A stretch of 5,916 nucleotides of DNA from Bacteroidetes bacterium UBA6491 (GTDB taxonomy: Bacteria; Bacteroidota; Bacteroidia; NS11-12g; UBA9320), in assembly GCA_002436505.1 (NCBI GenBank), contig DJML01000093.1, positions 1 through 5,916 of the forward strand, given 5' to 3'. Below the pieces are notes generated by a model. It had not been told where the DNA came from, did not search any database, and was given only the letters and a program-made list of their open reading frames with translations. This document shows, piece by piece, positions 1 through 5,916 of the stretch. The first letter of the stretch is position 1; the number at the start of each line of letters is the position of its first letter. A program made the position numbers and the translations under genes.

Positions 1-1803
1 CGTATCGCAGAGACAACCGTGTTATTGATCAATGCTCAGAAAGGGGTGGAGGTAAGTACCGAGGTATTGTGGCACTACATTGACAGGATGCGGAAACCCG
101 CAGTGCTGGCGGTGAATCAGCTTGATCATCCGCAGGCAAGCTGGTCTGAGACGTTAACGTCAATGAGAAATCTATTTGGTAATCGTATGTTGCCGCTTCA
201 GTTTCCTGTGAGTACAGGAGCAGATTTTCATGAGATCGTAGATGCTCTTAAAATGAAATTATACCGCTTCAAACCTGAAGGCGGTAAACCGGAAAAATTG
301 CCTATTCCGGAAGCACATATGGCTCAGGCAGAGGAAATGCACAGAGCCATTGTTGAAGCAGCGGCTTCCAATGATGAAGAATTGCTGGATAAGTACCTGG
401 ATAAGGGAACTTTAACGATCGAGGAAATGCGTGAAGGATTGAAAATAGGAATGATCAACCATGAAATATTCCCTGTTTTCTGTCTGTCTGCGAAAAATGA
501 TATGGGAAGCGGAAGGCTGATGGGCTTTATTGATTATGTAGCTCCAAGTCCTTCTGACATGCCTAACCACAGTTCAACAAAAGGGCCGGCCACGATCTTT
601 GTATACAAGACCGGTTATGAACCGAACCTGGGGAAAGTCAGTTATTTCAAGGTAATAAGCGGAACCTTAAAAACTGGGGACCGGTTAAGAAACCTGAATC
701 TGGAAGGCAATCCTGAGGAAACCATGGGTCAGCTTTATCTGATGGACGGAAAGGAACGTACACAGGTTGATTCATTAATGGCGGGTGATCTAGGCGCTGT
801 TATTAAACTTAAAGAGACACAGCACGATCACACATTATCAGCAAGAAACGATGTTGAACCGTTGCCGTCCACAGAATATCCTGACGACCGGATCGTGAAA
901 GCTGTGAACGCTGTTAAGCAGGCCGACACGGAAAAACTTGCTGCTGCTTTGCGTCGCCTGGAAGAACAGGATCCTAGTTTCCGTTACAGCTTTGACGGGG
1001 AACAGCATCAAATGCTGATCGGCTGTCAGGGTGAAATTCAACTGGAAGTGAATCGATGGATACTTGAAAATGAATTTAAACTTGAAGTTGAGTTCAGTGC
1101 ACCTAAGATCGCCTATCGTGAAACGATAACGCGCCCTTCACTGGGGTCTTATAAACACAAGAAACAATCGGGAGGTGCCGGCCAGTTTGCAGAAGTCAAG
1201 CTTAAAATAGAGCCTTACAAAGAAAACATGCCGGATCCGGAAGGATTCTCAGTGAGAGGGAAGGAGTTTTCTGATCTGCCATGGGGAGGAAAACTATGTG
1301 TGATCAACGCAATCGTAGGTGGTGTGATCGATACAAGATTTATCCCAAGCATTCAGAAAGGGATCATAGAAGCTATGGAACGCGGACCTATCCAGGATTC
1401 ACCTGTTCAGGATGTACGGGTGATCATCTTCGATGGTAAAATGCATCCGGTGGATTCAAACGATATGGCCTTTAAAATGGCCGGATTACATGCATTCAGG
1501 GAAGCGCTTACCGATTCAAAACCGGTGCTGCTGGAACCTGTGATGGAAGTGATCCTTACCATACCGGAGTTCTCTATGGGCGATGTGCTTACTGAAGTGC
1601 AATCACGAAGAGGTGTTATACTTGGCATGGAACCATATAGCGAAAAATACCAGAGATTGATAACTCACATTCCTCAGGCAGAGACTATGGGACTGTCAAC
1701 CCAACTCAGGAGTCTTGCTCACGGACAGGCAGGTTATAAGACCTCGTTCCTTGAATTAAGGCCCGCACCGATCAGAACCGGAGAGAAGGCAGGAGCGAAG
1801 TGA
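1..1803 (+). CDS. Elongation factor G paralog (EF-G2-like translational GTPase), 5' truncated
   Basis: EF-G drives tRNA/mRNA translocation on the ribosome in the cytoplasm. The frame is open from base 1 (Arg-Ile-Ala-Glu), so the GTG at 19 is internal; the first visible residue aligns near E. coli EF-G residue 104, so about 100 residues including the P-loop, switch I and DTPGH are outside. Visible residues, numbered from base 1: rest of the G domain with G4 as NQLD (39-42, bases 115-126) instead of NKxD, a G' insert (about 60-150), and G5-like LSAKN near 163-167; domain II about 195-290; domain III about 310-375; domain IV with SGGAGQF and a tip loop MHPVDS (bases 1441-1458) that keeps the His equivalent to E. 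coli H583; domain V to the end. All C-terminal domains are present, which rules out a short GTPase. The family has about 700-720 residues; 600 are seen here. The divergent G4 and domain IV loop fit the second EF-G of Bacteroidota, described in Bacteroides as lacking GTPase activity. The EF-G family call is very secure; the EF-G2 assignment is inference. Confidence 0.95.
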   Translation, partial: RIAETTVLLINAQKGVEVSTEVLWHYIDRMRKPAVLAVNQLDHPQASWSETLTSMRNLFGNRMLPLQFPVSTGADFHEIVDALKMKLYRFKPEGGKPEKLPIPEAHMAQAEEMHRAIVEAAASNDEELLDKYLDKGTLTIEEMREGLKIGMINHEIFPVFCLSAKNDMGSGRLMGFIDYVAPSPSDMPNHSSTKGPATIFVYKTGYEPNLGKVSYFKVISGTLKTGDRLRNLNLEGNPEETMGQLYLMDGKERTQVDSLMAGDLGAVIKLKETQHDHTLSARNDVEPLPSTEYPDDRIVKAVNAVKQADTEKLAAALRRLEEQDPSFRYSFDGEQHQMLIGCQGEIQLEVNRWILENEFKLEVEFSAPKIAYRETITRPSLGSYKHKKQSGGAGQFAEVKLKIEPYKENMPDPEGFSVRGKEFSDLPWGGKLCVINAIVGGVIDTRFIPSIQKGIIEAMERGPIQDSPVQDVRVIIFDGKMHPVDSNDMAFKMAGLHAFREALTDSKPVLLEPVMEVILTIPEFSMGDVLTEVQSRRGVILGMEPYSEKYQRLITHIPQAETMGLSTQLRSLAHGQAGYKTSFLELRPAPIRTGEKAGAK

Positions 1804-1836
1804 TCTGATCCATTCCAAAAGGGATTATTAATTGAT

Positions 1837-1879
1837 ACAGTGCATAGGTTAATAGCCTATGCACTGTTTTGTTTTTATT
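1837..1879 (+). terminator. Strong intrinsic terminator after the EF-G gene
   Basis: The arms ACAGTGCATAGG (1837-1848) and CCTATGCACTGT (1856-1867) are perfect 12-bp complements. A G·T and a T-A pair can extend the stem inward, leaving an AAT loop. The stem is followed at once by a T-rich tract (1867-1879, interrupted by one G and one A). It begins 33 nt after the EF-G stop codon. On the minus strand the same hairpin is followed by mixed A/T sequence rather than a U-run, so it should act mainly on EF-G transcripts. Confidence 0.92.
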
Positions 1880-1930
1880 CAATGCGGAACATCTATTATC
1901 CCTTATTCTGTGATCTGCGATCCCGTTAGA

Positions 1931-1966
1931 AAGCAAAATAAAGGAGGCATTGAAAAGCGCTCCTCT
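1931..1966 (-). terminator. Weak candidate terminator for the cyclase operon
   Basis: Read on the minus strand, AGGAG (complement of 1960-1964) can pair with CTCCT (complement of 1942-1946). Weaker pairs lie outside and a GC/GC pair inside the loop. The hairpin is followed by a T-rich run (complement of about 1931-1941). The stem is short and the loop long, and it lies about 300 nt beyond the cyclase stop codon, so this is only a candidate. No better minus-strand hairpin with a U-tract was seen between 1880 and 2266. Confidence 0.22.
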
Positions 1967-2003
1967 AAAGTTTCTATTGTCTTCAGACCGAAGAAATAAC
2001 AAA

Positions 2004-2069
2004 GCTTGTTGTCAATGATAATGTTCCTGATTTTAATAATCTCTAACCCGAAAAGGTTATTGACAAAGC
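2004..2069. repeat. Imperfect inverted repeat with a nested small hairpin
   Basis: TTGTCAAT (2009-2016) is the exact reverse complement of ATTGACAA (2059-2066). Pairing extends outward through GCTT (2004-2007) and AAGC (2066-2069) if two bases bulge on the left side. Within the 42-nt spacer, TAACC (2044-2048) and GGTTA (2055-2059) form a second 5-bp hairpin with a 6-nt loop that competes at one base. No U-tract follows on either strand. Function is unknown; an operator or a structured 3' RNA is possible, and chance cannot be excluded for AT-rich sequence. Confidence 0.35.
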
Positions 2070-2266
2070 ATAGAAGAAAGAAACTTCAGCCTATGATTTA
2101 GATCAGTGGTATTCTTCCTTAATGCTGCATTTCAGGAGAAACAACGAAAGAAGAGGCATTTCTTTATGAGTAATTTCTATCCCAGGGGGCTAAACAGGGA
2201 TTGAATTAGAAGGAGATGGTGGAACAGGATCGAAGTATTCAACAGCGGTAATAAAATTATTCTCAC

Positions 2267-4099
2267 TTATTTCCCTTCCATAAGTTTTATATATTCTGGT
2301 TCATCTCGAATGCTGTCAAGATCGGGATCTCGTTTGATGTAATCGTATGACGTATACCCTTTGTCAATTGCTTTGATAAGGTGTTCAATTGCTTTTTCTT
2401 TCTCACCCAGATCTGCATAGAAACAGGCTGCATTGTAGATCATCACCGCGTCATTGGGACTCAGATCTATCGCCCTGTCCATGTGTTCTTTTGCCTTCTC
2501 AATGTCTCCGTTATCGCAGAGGACAAAGCTATAGAAGGTCATTGCACGGGCATCATCGGGGTGTTTCAGTAAATAGTTCGGATAGAACTCAAGCGCCTGT
2601 CGTACAACTTCATTTTCATTTTCTTTGTCACCAATACGTTTATAAGCCATTTGCAAGTCGCCATATACCGAATGAAATTCACGGTTGATCTCAAGGACCT
2701 TTTTAAATGGGGCTATGGCATCCTGGTCTCTGTCCAACAGGCGGTAAATTCTTCCAAGAATCCAGTAAGAAAAGAAATTGTCGCCATCAAGTTCTATGGC
2801 CTTGTTGACTGAGTTCAACGCTTCTTCAATAGAGCCCTGGTGAAAATAGGCCAGGCCGACTGCGGTATATGCTTCAGAAGAATTGGGGTCATACATCAGC
2901 GCTTTAAGCGCTGCTCCCATAGCTTTTTCAATCCATACCGGCTTATTTTCATGCAGTAGATAGATCATGATATAGGTCTCACCTAAACCGGCATATGCAG
3001 CTGCATATCTTGGATCAAGTTCAATCGCTTTCTTAAACAGATCAGCGGCAGCAAGCATGTAACTTTTGGTTCTCCTGTAGAGAAACTCTCTTGCATGCAA
3101 ATTCAGGTCAAATGCCTCACTATTCAATGTTGCTCTTTTTTCTAAGGCAACTTCCTCTGCCGGAGAGAGTTTTACCCGCAGAGCCTCAACGATCTTTTTA
3201 GAAACATTTTCCTGAATATCAAAAACGTCTTCCATATTACCTCTGTAGGTCTCTGCCCATAAATGCGTGTCGGTGCTTACGTCGATGAGCTGAGCGGTTA
3301 TTCGTAGGTCATCTTTATATCTCCTTACGCTGCCCTCTAATATGTAACGTGCATTTAACGCCTTTCCTATAGAGTTCATGTCCTGCTGGGCATTCTTGTA
3401 TTGCATGGAAGTAGTTCTCGATACTACCTTAAGATTATTGATGCCTGATAAATGCATAGTGATCTCTTCAGTGAGGCCATCACTGAAATAATCGCTGTTC
3501 CTCTCGGGGCTTAGATCCTGAAACGGAAGTACTGCCAATCTGTTATTATCGATTTTTGGAGGAGCTGCATGTGGATCTGCATAAAGAAGTATCTGAAAAA
3601 TCTCAACAGGAAGTTCAATGTTTTTTAATTCCTGTTCATCCATTTTTTGTAACGGCACTTCTAATTTGTTTTGCACCTGTCTTGCTACATCTTCTGATAT
3701 ACAGATTCCACCGGGTTGAGCAAGAGGTTCCAGTCTTGAGGATATGTTTACCCCATCACCATAAATATCTCCGTCCTTTTCGACAACATCACCTACGTGA
3801 ATCCCTATTCGAAGAAAGATCTTCCGGTCCTTCTCTGACTTGCCGTTATAGTCTTTAAGGCTTTTCTGGATTGATATACTGCAATTTACTGCGTCCAAAG
3901 CACTCGCAAATTCTACCATAAAGGCATCGCCGATGGTTTTGATCTCATGTCCGCTGTAATTTTTTAAAGTATCACGAACCAGCACACGATGTGTTTCAAG
4001 CAATTCCAGGGCAAGGTTTTCGTCTTTTTGGGAGATGGCACTGTAACCCACCATGTCAGTGAACATTATTGCTGCTAATTTTCGGGTTTCAGTAGACAT
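2267..4099 (-). CDS. Class III adenylate cyclase with TolB-like domain and TPR repeats (downstream paralog)
   Basis: Complete 610-residue protein predicted to convert ATP to cAMP in the cytoplasm. Domains: cyclase homology domain about 7-175; short Pro/Ala linker; TolB/FlgO-like domain about 187-310 (LAVLPF, DYFSDGLTEEI, ARYILEGSV, HLWAETY); about seven TPR units from 330 to 585; a C-terminal DPDLDSIRDEPEY motif. Catalytic residues by family alignment are all present: metal-binding D15 (FTDMVG) and D58 (IGDAF); adenine-selecting K54 (EIKTIGD) and D111; transition-state N118 and R122 (VNISSR). Lys at 54 rather than Glu argues for adenylate over guanylate cyclase. No signal peptide or membrane segment is visible. 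The ATG is supported by the family-typical opening MSTETRKLAAIMFTD and by its position 4 nt after the upstream stop; there is no clear Shine-Dalgarno, only A-rich sequence. It is second in a two-gene operon, and by eye about two-thirds identical to its neighbour. The domain call is secure; the signal sensed by the TolB-like/TPR part is unknown. Confidence 0.93.
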   Translation of the reverse strand: MSTETRKLAAIMFTDMVGYSAISQKDENLALELLETHRVLVRDTLKNYSGHEIKTIGDAFMVEFASALDAVNCSISIQKSLKDYNGKSEKDRKIFLRIGIHVGDVVEKDGDIYGDGVNISSRLEPLAQPGGICISEDVARQVQNKLEVPLQKMDEQELKNIELPVEIFQILLYADPHAAPPKIDNNRLAVLPFQDLSPERNSDYFSDGLTEEITMHLSGINNLKVVSRTTSMQYKNAQQDMNSIGKALNARYILEGSVRRYKDDLRITAQLIDVSTDTHLWAETYRGNMEDVFDIQENVSKKIVEALRVKLSPAEEVALEKRATLNSEAFDLNLHAREFLYRRTKSYMLAAADLFKKAIELDPRYAAAYAGLGETYIMIYLLHENKPVWIEKAMGAALKALMYDPNSSEAYTAVGLAYFHQGSIEEALNSVNKAIELDGDNFFSYWILGRIYRLLDRDQDAIAPFKKVLEINREFHSVYGDLQMAYKRIGDKENENEVVRQALEFYPNYLLKHPDDARAMTFYSFVLCDNGDIEKAKEHMDRAIDLSPNDAVMIYNAACFYADLGEKEKAIEHLIKAIDKGYTSYDYIKRDPDLDSIRDEPEYIKLMEGK

Positions 4100-4103
4100 G
4101 CAC
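4100..4103 (-). promoter_or_regulatory. 4-nt intercistronic junction, likely translational coupling
   Basis: On the minus strand the upstream cyclase ends AAATAA, then GTGC, then the ATG of the downstream cyclase. The preceding 20 nt are A-rich with no AGGAGG-like site. This spacing leaves no room for a separate promoter outside the upstream coding region, so the pair is almost certainly one transcript. Reinitiation by ribosomes finishing the first gene is the likely way the second is started, which would tie the dosage of the two proteins together. Confidence 0.7.
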
Positions 4104-5916
4104 TTATTTATTTTGTTTCATTATTTCAAGGTAACCTGGTTCATTTCGGATACTGTCAAGATCAGGATCTCGTTTGATGTAATCGTAAAACTCATATCCA
4201 TATGAAACGGCTTTCCCAAGATATTCAATTGCTTTATCCTTATCGCCAATGTTGGCGTAAAAACACGCAGCATTGTAGATCATCACAGCATCGTTAGGAC
4301 TTAAAGAAATGGCCCTTTCCATTTGTTCGATCGCTTTTTCCTTGTTCCCAGAACGTAACAACATTGAACCATAGAATGTGATCGCCCTGGCATCATCGGG
4401 ATTTCTCAACAAATAATCAGGATAGAAATTGATAGCCGTAGTAATAACATTATTAAGTTCGGTTTCATTTCCAAGTCGCGTGTAGGTCAACCGTAGATCC
4501 ATATAGGCGCAATGGAAATTTGGATTTAATTCCAGAACCCTTTTGAATTGCGTTACCGCTTCTTCTTCCCTGTCCATCATTCTGTAAATTCTTCCTAAAA
4601 GCCAGAATGCAAAAAAGTTATCTCCGTCGAGTTCTATTGCTTTGTTTATAGCCGTTAAAGCCTCGTCAATAGCTTTTCTATGAAAATATACCTGACCCAT
4701 GGCGCTGTATGCCTCAGAAGAACTGCTGTCGTACATCAATGCTTTAAGAGATGCTTCCATTGCCTTCTCCAGCCATTCCGGCTTTTTCTCATGCCACTCG
4801 TAAATAAGGGCATAAGCTTCTGCCAAACCTGCATAAGCGGCAGCGTACCTGGGATCAATTTCGAGCGCCTTGTTAAAAAGATCAGTAGAAGCATGGAGAT
4901 AGCTTTTAGTGCCCCGGTAAAGAAATTCCCGGGCACGCAGATTTGAGTCAAATGCTTTGCTGTCCATTGTTGCACGCTTGCCAAGCGCGACCTTTTCTTC
5001 AGGAGAAAGGGTTACTCTTAATTCTTCGACGATCTTCTTCGATACATTCTCCTGTATGTCAAATATGTCTGCCATGTTTCCACGGTAGGTCTCGGCCCAA
5101 AGATGTGTGTCAGTGCCCACATCGATCAACTGTGCAGTGATGCGAAGATCATCCAAATTCTTTCTTACGCTTCCTTCAAGTATATATCTGGCATTTAACT
5201 CTTTTCCAATGGACTGGAGGTCCTTTAAAGAGTTCTTATAGTGCATGGTGGTAGTTCTGGATACTACCTTTAATTCTTTTATTCTTGATAAGTGCATGGT
5301 GATCTCTTCCGTGAGGCCATCACTGAAATAATCGGTGTCCCTGTCAGGGCTGATGTTCTGAAAAGGCAGAACCGCAAGCTTGTTGTTGTCAATTTTTGGC
5401 GGAGCAGCTTTTGGGTCGGCATAGATCAGTATCTGATAAATGTCGACCGCCAGATTGATATTCTTAAGTTTCAGTGCATCCATTTTTTCCAGAGGTACAT
5501 CTATTTTATTCTGTACCTGTCGGGCAACATCTTCTGAAATACATATACCACCGGGCAGAGCCAGTGGTTCCAGTCGGGAAGAAATATTTACTCCATCACC
5601 ATAGATATCTCCTTCTCTTTCTACTACGTCACCTACATGAATTCCTATCCTTAAGAAAATTTTCCTGTCTTCCTCATTAACTTCGTTATACTCTTTAAGC
5701 TTTTTTTGTATCGCAATACTGCACTTAACAGCATCCAGAGCACTGGCGAATTCTACCATAAAGGCATCGCCGATGGTTTTGATCTCATGGCCATTGAATG
5801 TATCCAGAGTTTCTCTTATAAGTTTTCGATGAACTTCAAGTAATTCCAGCGCAAGTCCTTCATTTTTTTCTGACATAGCGCTATAACCGACTATATCGGT
5901 GAACATGATAGCCGCT
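4104..5916 (-). CDS. Class III adenylate cyclase with TolB-like domain and TPR repeats (upstream paralog), 5' truncated
   Basis: First gene of the pair, reading off the window edge. The codons Ala-Ala-Ile precede the Met at 5904-5906, which aligns with internal Met12 of the paralog, so that Met is not the start; by colinearity the true ATG lies about 23 nt outside. About 603 of a probable 611 residues are visible. Architecture matches the neighbour: cyclase domain, TolB/FlgO-like domain (LAVLPF, DYFSDGLTEEI), about seven TPR units, and a DPDLDSIRNEPGY end. Numbering from the Met at 5906, the catalytic set is complete: D4 and D47 for metals, K43 and D100 for adenine, N107 and R111 for the transition state. 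It is predicted to be a soluble cAMP-forming enzyme. The C-terminus (EIMKQNK) is one residue longer than the paralog's. The operon promoter must lie upstream, beyond 5916. Activity and ligand are not testable from sequence. Confidence 0.92.
   Translation of the reverse strand, partial: AAIMFTDIVGYSAMSEKNEGLALELLEVHRKLIRETLDTFNGHEIKTIGDAFMVEFASALDAVKCSIAIQKKLKEYNEVNEEDRKIFLRIGIHVGDVVEREGDIYGDGVNISSRLEPLALPGGICISEDVARQVQNKIDVPLEKMDALKLKNINLAVDIYQILIYADPKAAPPKIDNNKLAVLPFQNISPDRDTDYFSDGLTEEITMHLSRIKELKVVSRTTTMHYKNSLKDLQSIGKELNARYILEGSVRKNLDDLRITAQLIDVGTDTHLWAETYRGNMADIFDIQENVSKKIVEELRVTLSPEEKVALGKRATMDSKAFDSNLRAREFLYRGTKSYLHASTDLFNKALEIDPRYAAAYAGLAEAYALIYEWHEKKPEWLEKAMEASLKALMYDSSSSEAYSAMGQVYFHRKAIDEALTAINKAIELDGDNFFAFWLLGRIYRMMDREEEAVTQFKRVLELNPNFHCAYMDLRLTYTRLGNETELNNVITTAINFYPDYLLRNPDDARAITFYGSMLLRSGNKEKAIEQMERAISLSPNDAVMIYNAACFYANIGDKDKAIEYLGKAVSYGYEFYDYIKRDPDLDSIRNEPGYLEIMKQNK

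Larger units (their letters stand above)
1880..2266. other. Gene-free convergent intergenic stretch
   Basis: No intact gene, tRNA, promoter pair or mobile-element end is supportable here. It lies between the EF-G terminator and the stop of the minus-strand cyclase. It contains a weak candidate minus-strand hairpin (about 1940-1966), an inverted repeat (2004-2069), and a plus-strand frame from about 1981 to 2284 that reads like protein but is broken by stops at 2044, 2071, 2167 and 2191. That stop density is about what random sequence gives, so a decayed gene remnant is possible but not demonstrated. A minus-strand frame (1772-2002) runs through the EF-G 3' end and its terminator and looks like a chance frame. 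Confidence 0.6.
2267..5916 (-). repeat. Tandem gene duplication, repeat unit about 1840 bp
   Basis: The two cyclase genes align head to tail at a constant 1840-bp offset. Exact shared tracts include 2325-2347 with 4165-4187 (C-terminal motif), 3471-3494 with 5311-5334 (TolB-like domain), and 3909-3949 with 5749-5789 (catalytic core). The same offset at both ends and in the middle means there is no net insertion or deletion across nearly the whole gene; only the last few codons differ in length. Identity between these tracts is clearly lower, so the duplication is not very recent. Confidence 0.9.

Noticed and set aside
19..21. GTG as the start codon of the EF-G gene
   Set aside because: The frame stays open to base 1 and the preceding codons align with EF-G residues near E. 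coli 104-109. The gene enters from outside the window.
1..1803. Tetracycline-resistance ribosomal protection protein
   Set aside because: Domains IV and V read as EF-G (conserved tip His, GGVID, MGDVL, RSLAHGQAGY), without the features of TetM/TetO-type proteins, and there are no mobile-element genes nearby.
1772..2002. 76-codon minus-strand frame overlapping the EF-G 3' end
   Set aside because: It crosses the EF-G coding end and the terminator hairpin, has no recognisable motif or start context, and looks like a chance frame.
2060..2097. TTGACA plus TATGAT as a plus-strand promoter
   Set aside because: The spacer is 26 nt, far from the usual 17. Sigma-70-type boxes are not the typical Bacteroidota promoter, and no intact plus-strand gene follows.
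2381..2688. Plus-strand frames inside the downstream cyclase gene
   Set aside because: These are antisense shadows; the minus strand has a continuous, conserved, motif-rich reading frame. The same applies to the plus-strand frames at 3556-3858, 4680-5140 and 5292-5680.
3938..3940. Guanylate cyclase specificity
   Set aside because: The purine-selecting position is Lys in the IKTIGD motif of both copies; guanylate cyclases usually have Glu there. Adenylate specificity is the better call.
5904..5906. ATG as the start of the upstream cyclase
   Set aside because: The preceding Ala-Ala-Ile codons match residues before Met12 of the paralog. A start here would delete the first strand leading into the metal-binding FTD motif.

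Overview
The window probably comes from a member of the Bacteroidota. Three things point that way: an EF-G paralog of the type carried beside canonical EF-G in that phylum, soluble cyclase–TolB-like–TPR proteins of a kind frequent there, and an A-rich upstream region without a clear Shine-Dalgarno at the one visible start codon. Base composition looks moderate (low-to-mid 40s % GC by eye). This placement is inference; no rRNA or other marker gene is present.

Layout. Positions 1-1803 (+) hold the 3' five-sixths of an elongation factor G-type translational GTPase; the P-loop and switch regions lie before the window. It is closed by a near-perfect intrinsic terminator (1837-1879). Positions 1880-2266 hold no supportable gene, only a weak hairpin, a long inverted repeat and a coding-like but stop-interrupted stretch. 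Positions 2267-5916 (-) hold two tandem paralogous genes, converging on the EF-G gene. Each encodes a soluble protein with an N-terminal class III adenylate cyclase domain, a central TolB/FlgO-like domain and a C-terminal TPR array. The upstream copy (4104-5916) loses about 8 codons at the window edge. The downstream copy (2267-4099) is complete and starts 4 nt after the stop of the first.

How it works together. The two cyclases look like a co-transcribed, probably translationally coupled pair made by tandem duplication: the copies line up at a constant 1840-bp offset. Both keep every canonical metal-binding, adenine-selecting and transition-state residue, so both are predicted to make cAMP. 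They differ most in part of the TPR array, which suggests different partners or inputs. The EF-G gene is convergent and separated by a terminator; no functional link to the cyclases is visible. The most notable points are the altered G4 motif (NQLD for NKxD) in the EF-G paralog and the intact duplicated cyclase pair, which includes a 41-nt tract identical between the copies. No mobile element, CRISPR array, tRNA or rRNA was found.
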